6,873 bases of DNA from Armatimonadota bacterium. GTDB taxonomy: Bacteria; Armatimonadota; Fimbriimonadia; Fimbriimonadales; ATM1. Positions 6,344 through 6,873 of this stretch are shown piece by piece (position 1 is the stretch's first letter; the number at the start of each line of letters is the position of its first letter). The notes beneath the pieces are model-generated. The model saw only the letters and a program-made list of their open reading frames with translations, did no database searches and was not told the origin of the DNA. The DNA is taken from the NCBI GenBank assembly GCA_003695835.1, contig RFHN01000279.1, forward strand, positions 1 through 6,873, given 5' to 3'. A program made the translations under genes and the position numbers.

Positions 6344-6873
6344 CTACAACGGCCGGCCGGTAACTTCGGGCGCTTCCTCGCTCGTTCGCCTCGTCGAGAG
6401 AACAATTCCTTCGCCGTCCAGCGCGTCCCAAGAGACGCCCTCGAAGGCCGGGACCGTCCGCGCGATCTCCGCCAGAACGTCCTTGACGCCGAAGTAGGGC
6501 GGGATCCCTTCCGACCGGAGCAGCATCTCCGTCCCGATCCGCCAGACCGGCTTGGCGCGCCCGCGCGGCGGCAGGATCTGGGCGATTCGCTGGACGCGCC
6601 GCTCGGCGTTGACGTACGTCCCGTCCTGCTCGGGAAACGCCGTCGAAGGAAGCACGACGCTCGCGTACTCGAACGCCTCTCCCTGGATCGAATCCTGCAC
6701 CACCAGGAACTCGACGCTCTCCAGCGCCCGCTCGACGAGGTCCCGATCCGGATAGAGGGCAAACGGATCGGCGTCCACGAGCCAGAGCGCTTGGATCGAG
6801 CCGTCGCAGCAGCCCTCCAGGATCTGGCGCGTGTTCTTGCCCCCGCTCGGCAGGAACCCAAGCTCCCGAGCCC
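6344..6873 (-). CDS. nuoG: NADH-quinone oxidoreductase subunit G, C-terminal part (5' end outside the window)
   Basis: This is the 3' end of the largest complex I subunit, which carries iron-sulfur clusters in its N-terminal part (outside the window) and a molybdopterin-oxidoreductase-like fold in its C-terminal part. The frame is open from the right edge to a TAG at 6346-6344, giving 176 residues. Visible features are LGFLPSGGKNTRQILEGC, then SIQALWLVDADPFALYPD (corresponding to the G-x-I-K-A-L-x-V-x-x-x-N-P turn of the family), and the diagnostic block EFLVVQDSIQGEAFEYASVV followed by LPSTAFPEQDGTYVNAERRV and QRI. The last matches the V-V-L-P-x-x-x-F-x-E-x-D-G-T-x-x-N-x-E-x-R-x-Q pattern of NuoG and formate-dehydrogenase-like proteins. 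A GTG at 6778 is an internal Val codon, not the start. NuoG rather than another molybdopterin protein is inferred from the adjacent nuoH. Confidence 0.92.
   Translation of the reverse strand, partial: ARELGFLPSGGKNTRQILEGCCDGSIQALWLVDADPFALYPDRDLVERALESVEFLVVQDSIQGEAFEYASVVLPSTAFPEQDGTYVNAERRVQRIAQILPPRGRAKPVWRIGTEMLLRSEGIPPYFGVKDVLAEIARTVPAFEGVSWDALDGEGIVLSTRRTSEEAPEVTGRPL

Noticed and set aside
6340..6861. Alternative minus-strand frame of 173 codons overlapping the nuoG end
   Set aside because: Arg/Ser-rich shadow in another frame; the frame ending at 6344 carries the NuoG motifs.

Overview
The window is a compact, single-strand stretch of a bacterial respiratory complex I (NADH:quinone oxidoreductase, nuo) operon. 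All real genes read on the minus strand, so transcription runs from high to low coordinates: nuoG (3' end only), nuoH, nuoJ, nuoK, nuoL, nuoM, then the first 92 codons of a non-nuo gene that runs off the left edge. Junctions are a 21-base gap (G/H), an ATGA overlap (H/J), 2-base gaps (J/K with the preferred start, K/L, L/M) and an ATGA overlap (M/next gene). There is no intergenic stretch of even 30 bases. I see no tRNA, rRNA, CRISPR, insertion sequence, internal promoter or terminator. This is what a translationally coupled polycistronic message looks like.

Functionally, NuoG is the large iron-sulfur/molybdopterin-fold subunit of the peripheral arm. NuoH anchors that arm to the membrane and lines the quinone chamber. 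NuoJ and NuoK form the adjacent membrane domain, and NuoL and NuoM are antiporter-like proton-pumping subunits. The essential buried charged residues of the proton pathway can be read in NuoK, NuoL and NuoM, so the proteins look functional.

The layout departs from the textbook nuoA-N order in two ways. First, nuoI, which normally sits between nuoH and nuoJ and encodes the two-[4Fe-4S] ferredoxin-like subunit, is absent: the nuoH stop and nuoJ start overlap. Second, nuoM is followed not by nuoN but by a hydrophilic reading frame. It has an excellent ribosome binding site, and its N-terminus resembles uroporphyrinogen-decarboxylase (URO-D)-fold proteins. Lineage-specific decorations include a histidine-rich acidic loop in NuoL, a roughly 60-residue soluble C-terminal tail on NuoM, and an extra C-terminal helix plus tail on NuoH.

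The organism is a GC-rich, respiring bacterium. The gene content does not fix the phylum. The proteins are not close to the enterobacterial forms, and a less-studied phylum is plausible, but that is inference.
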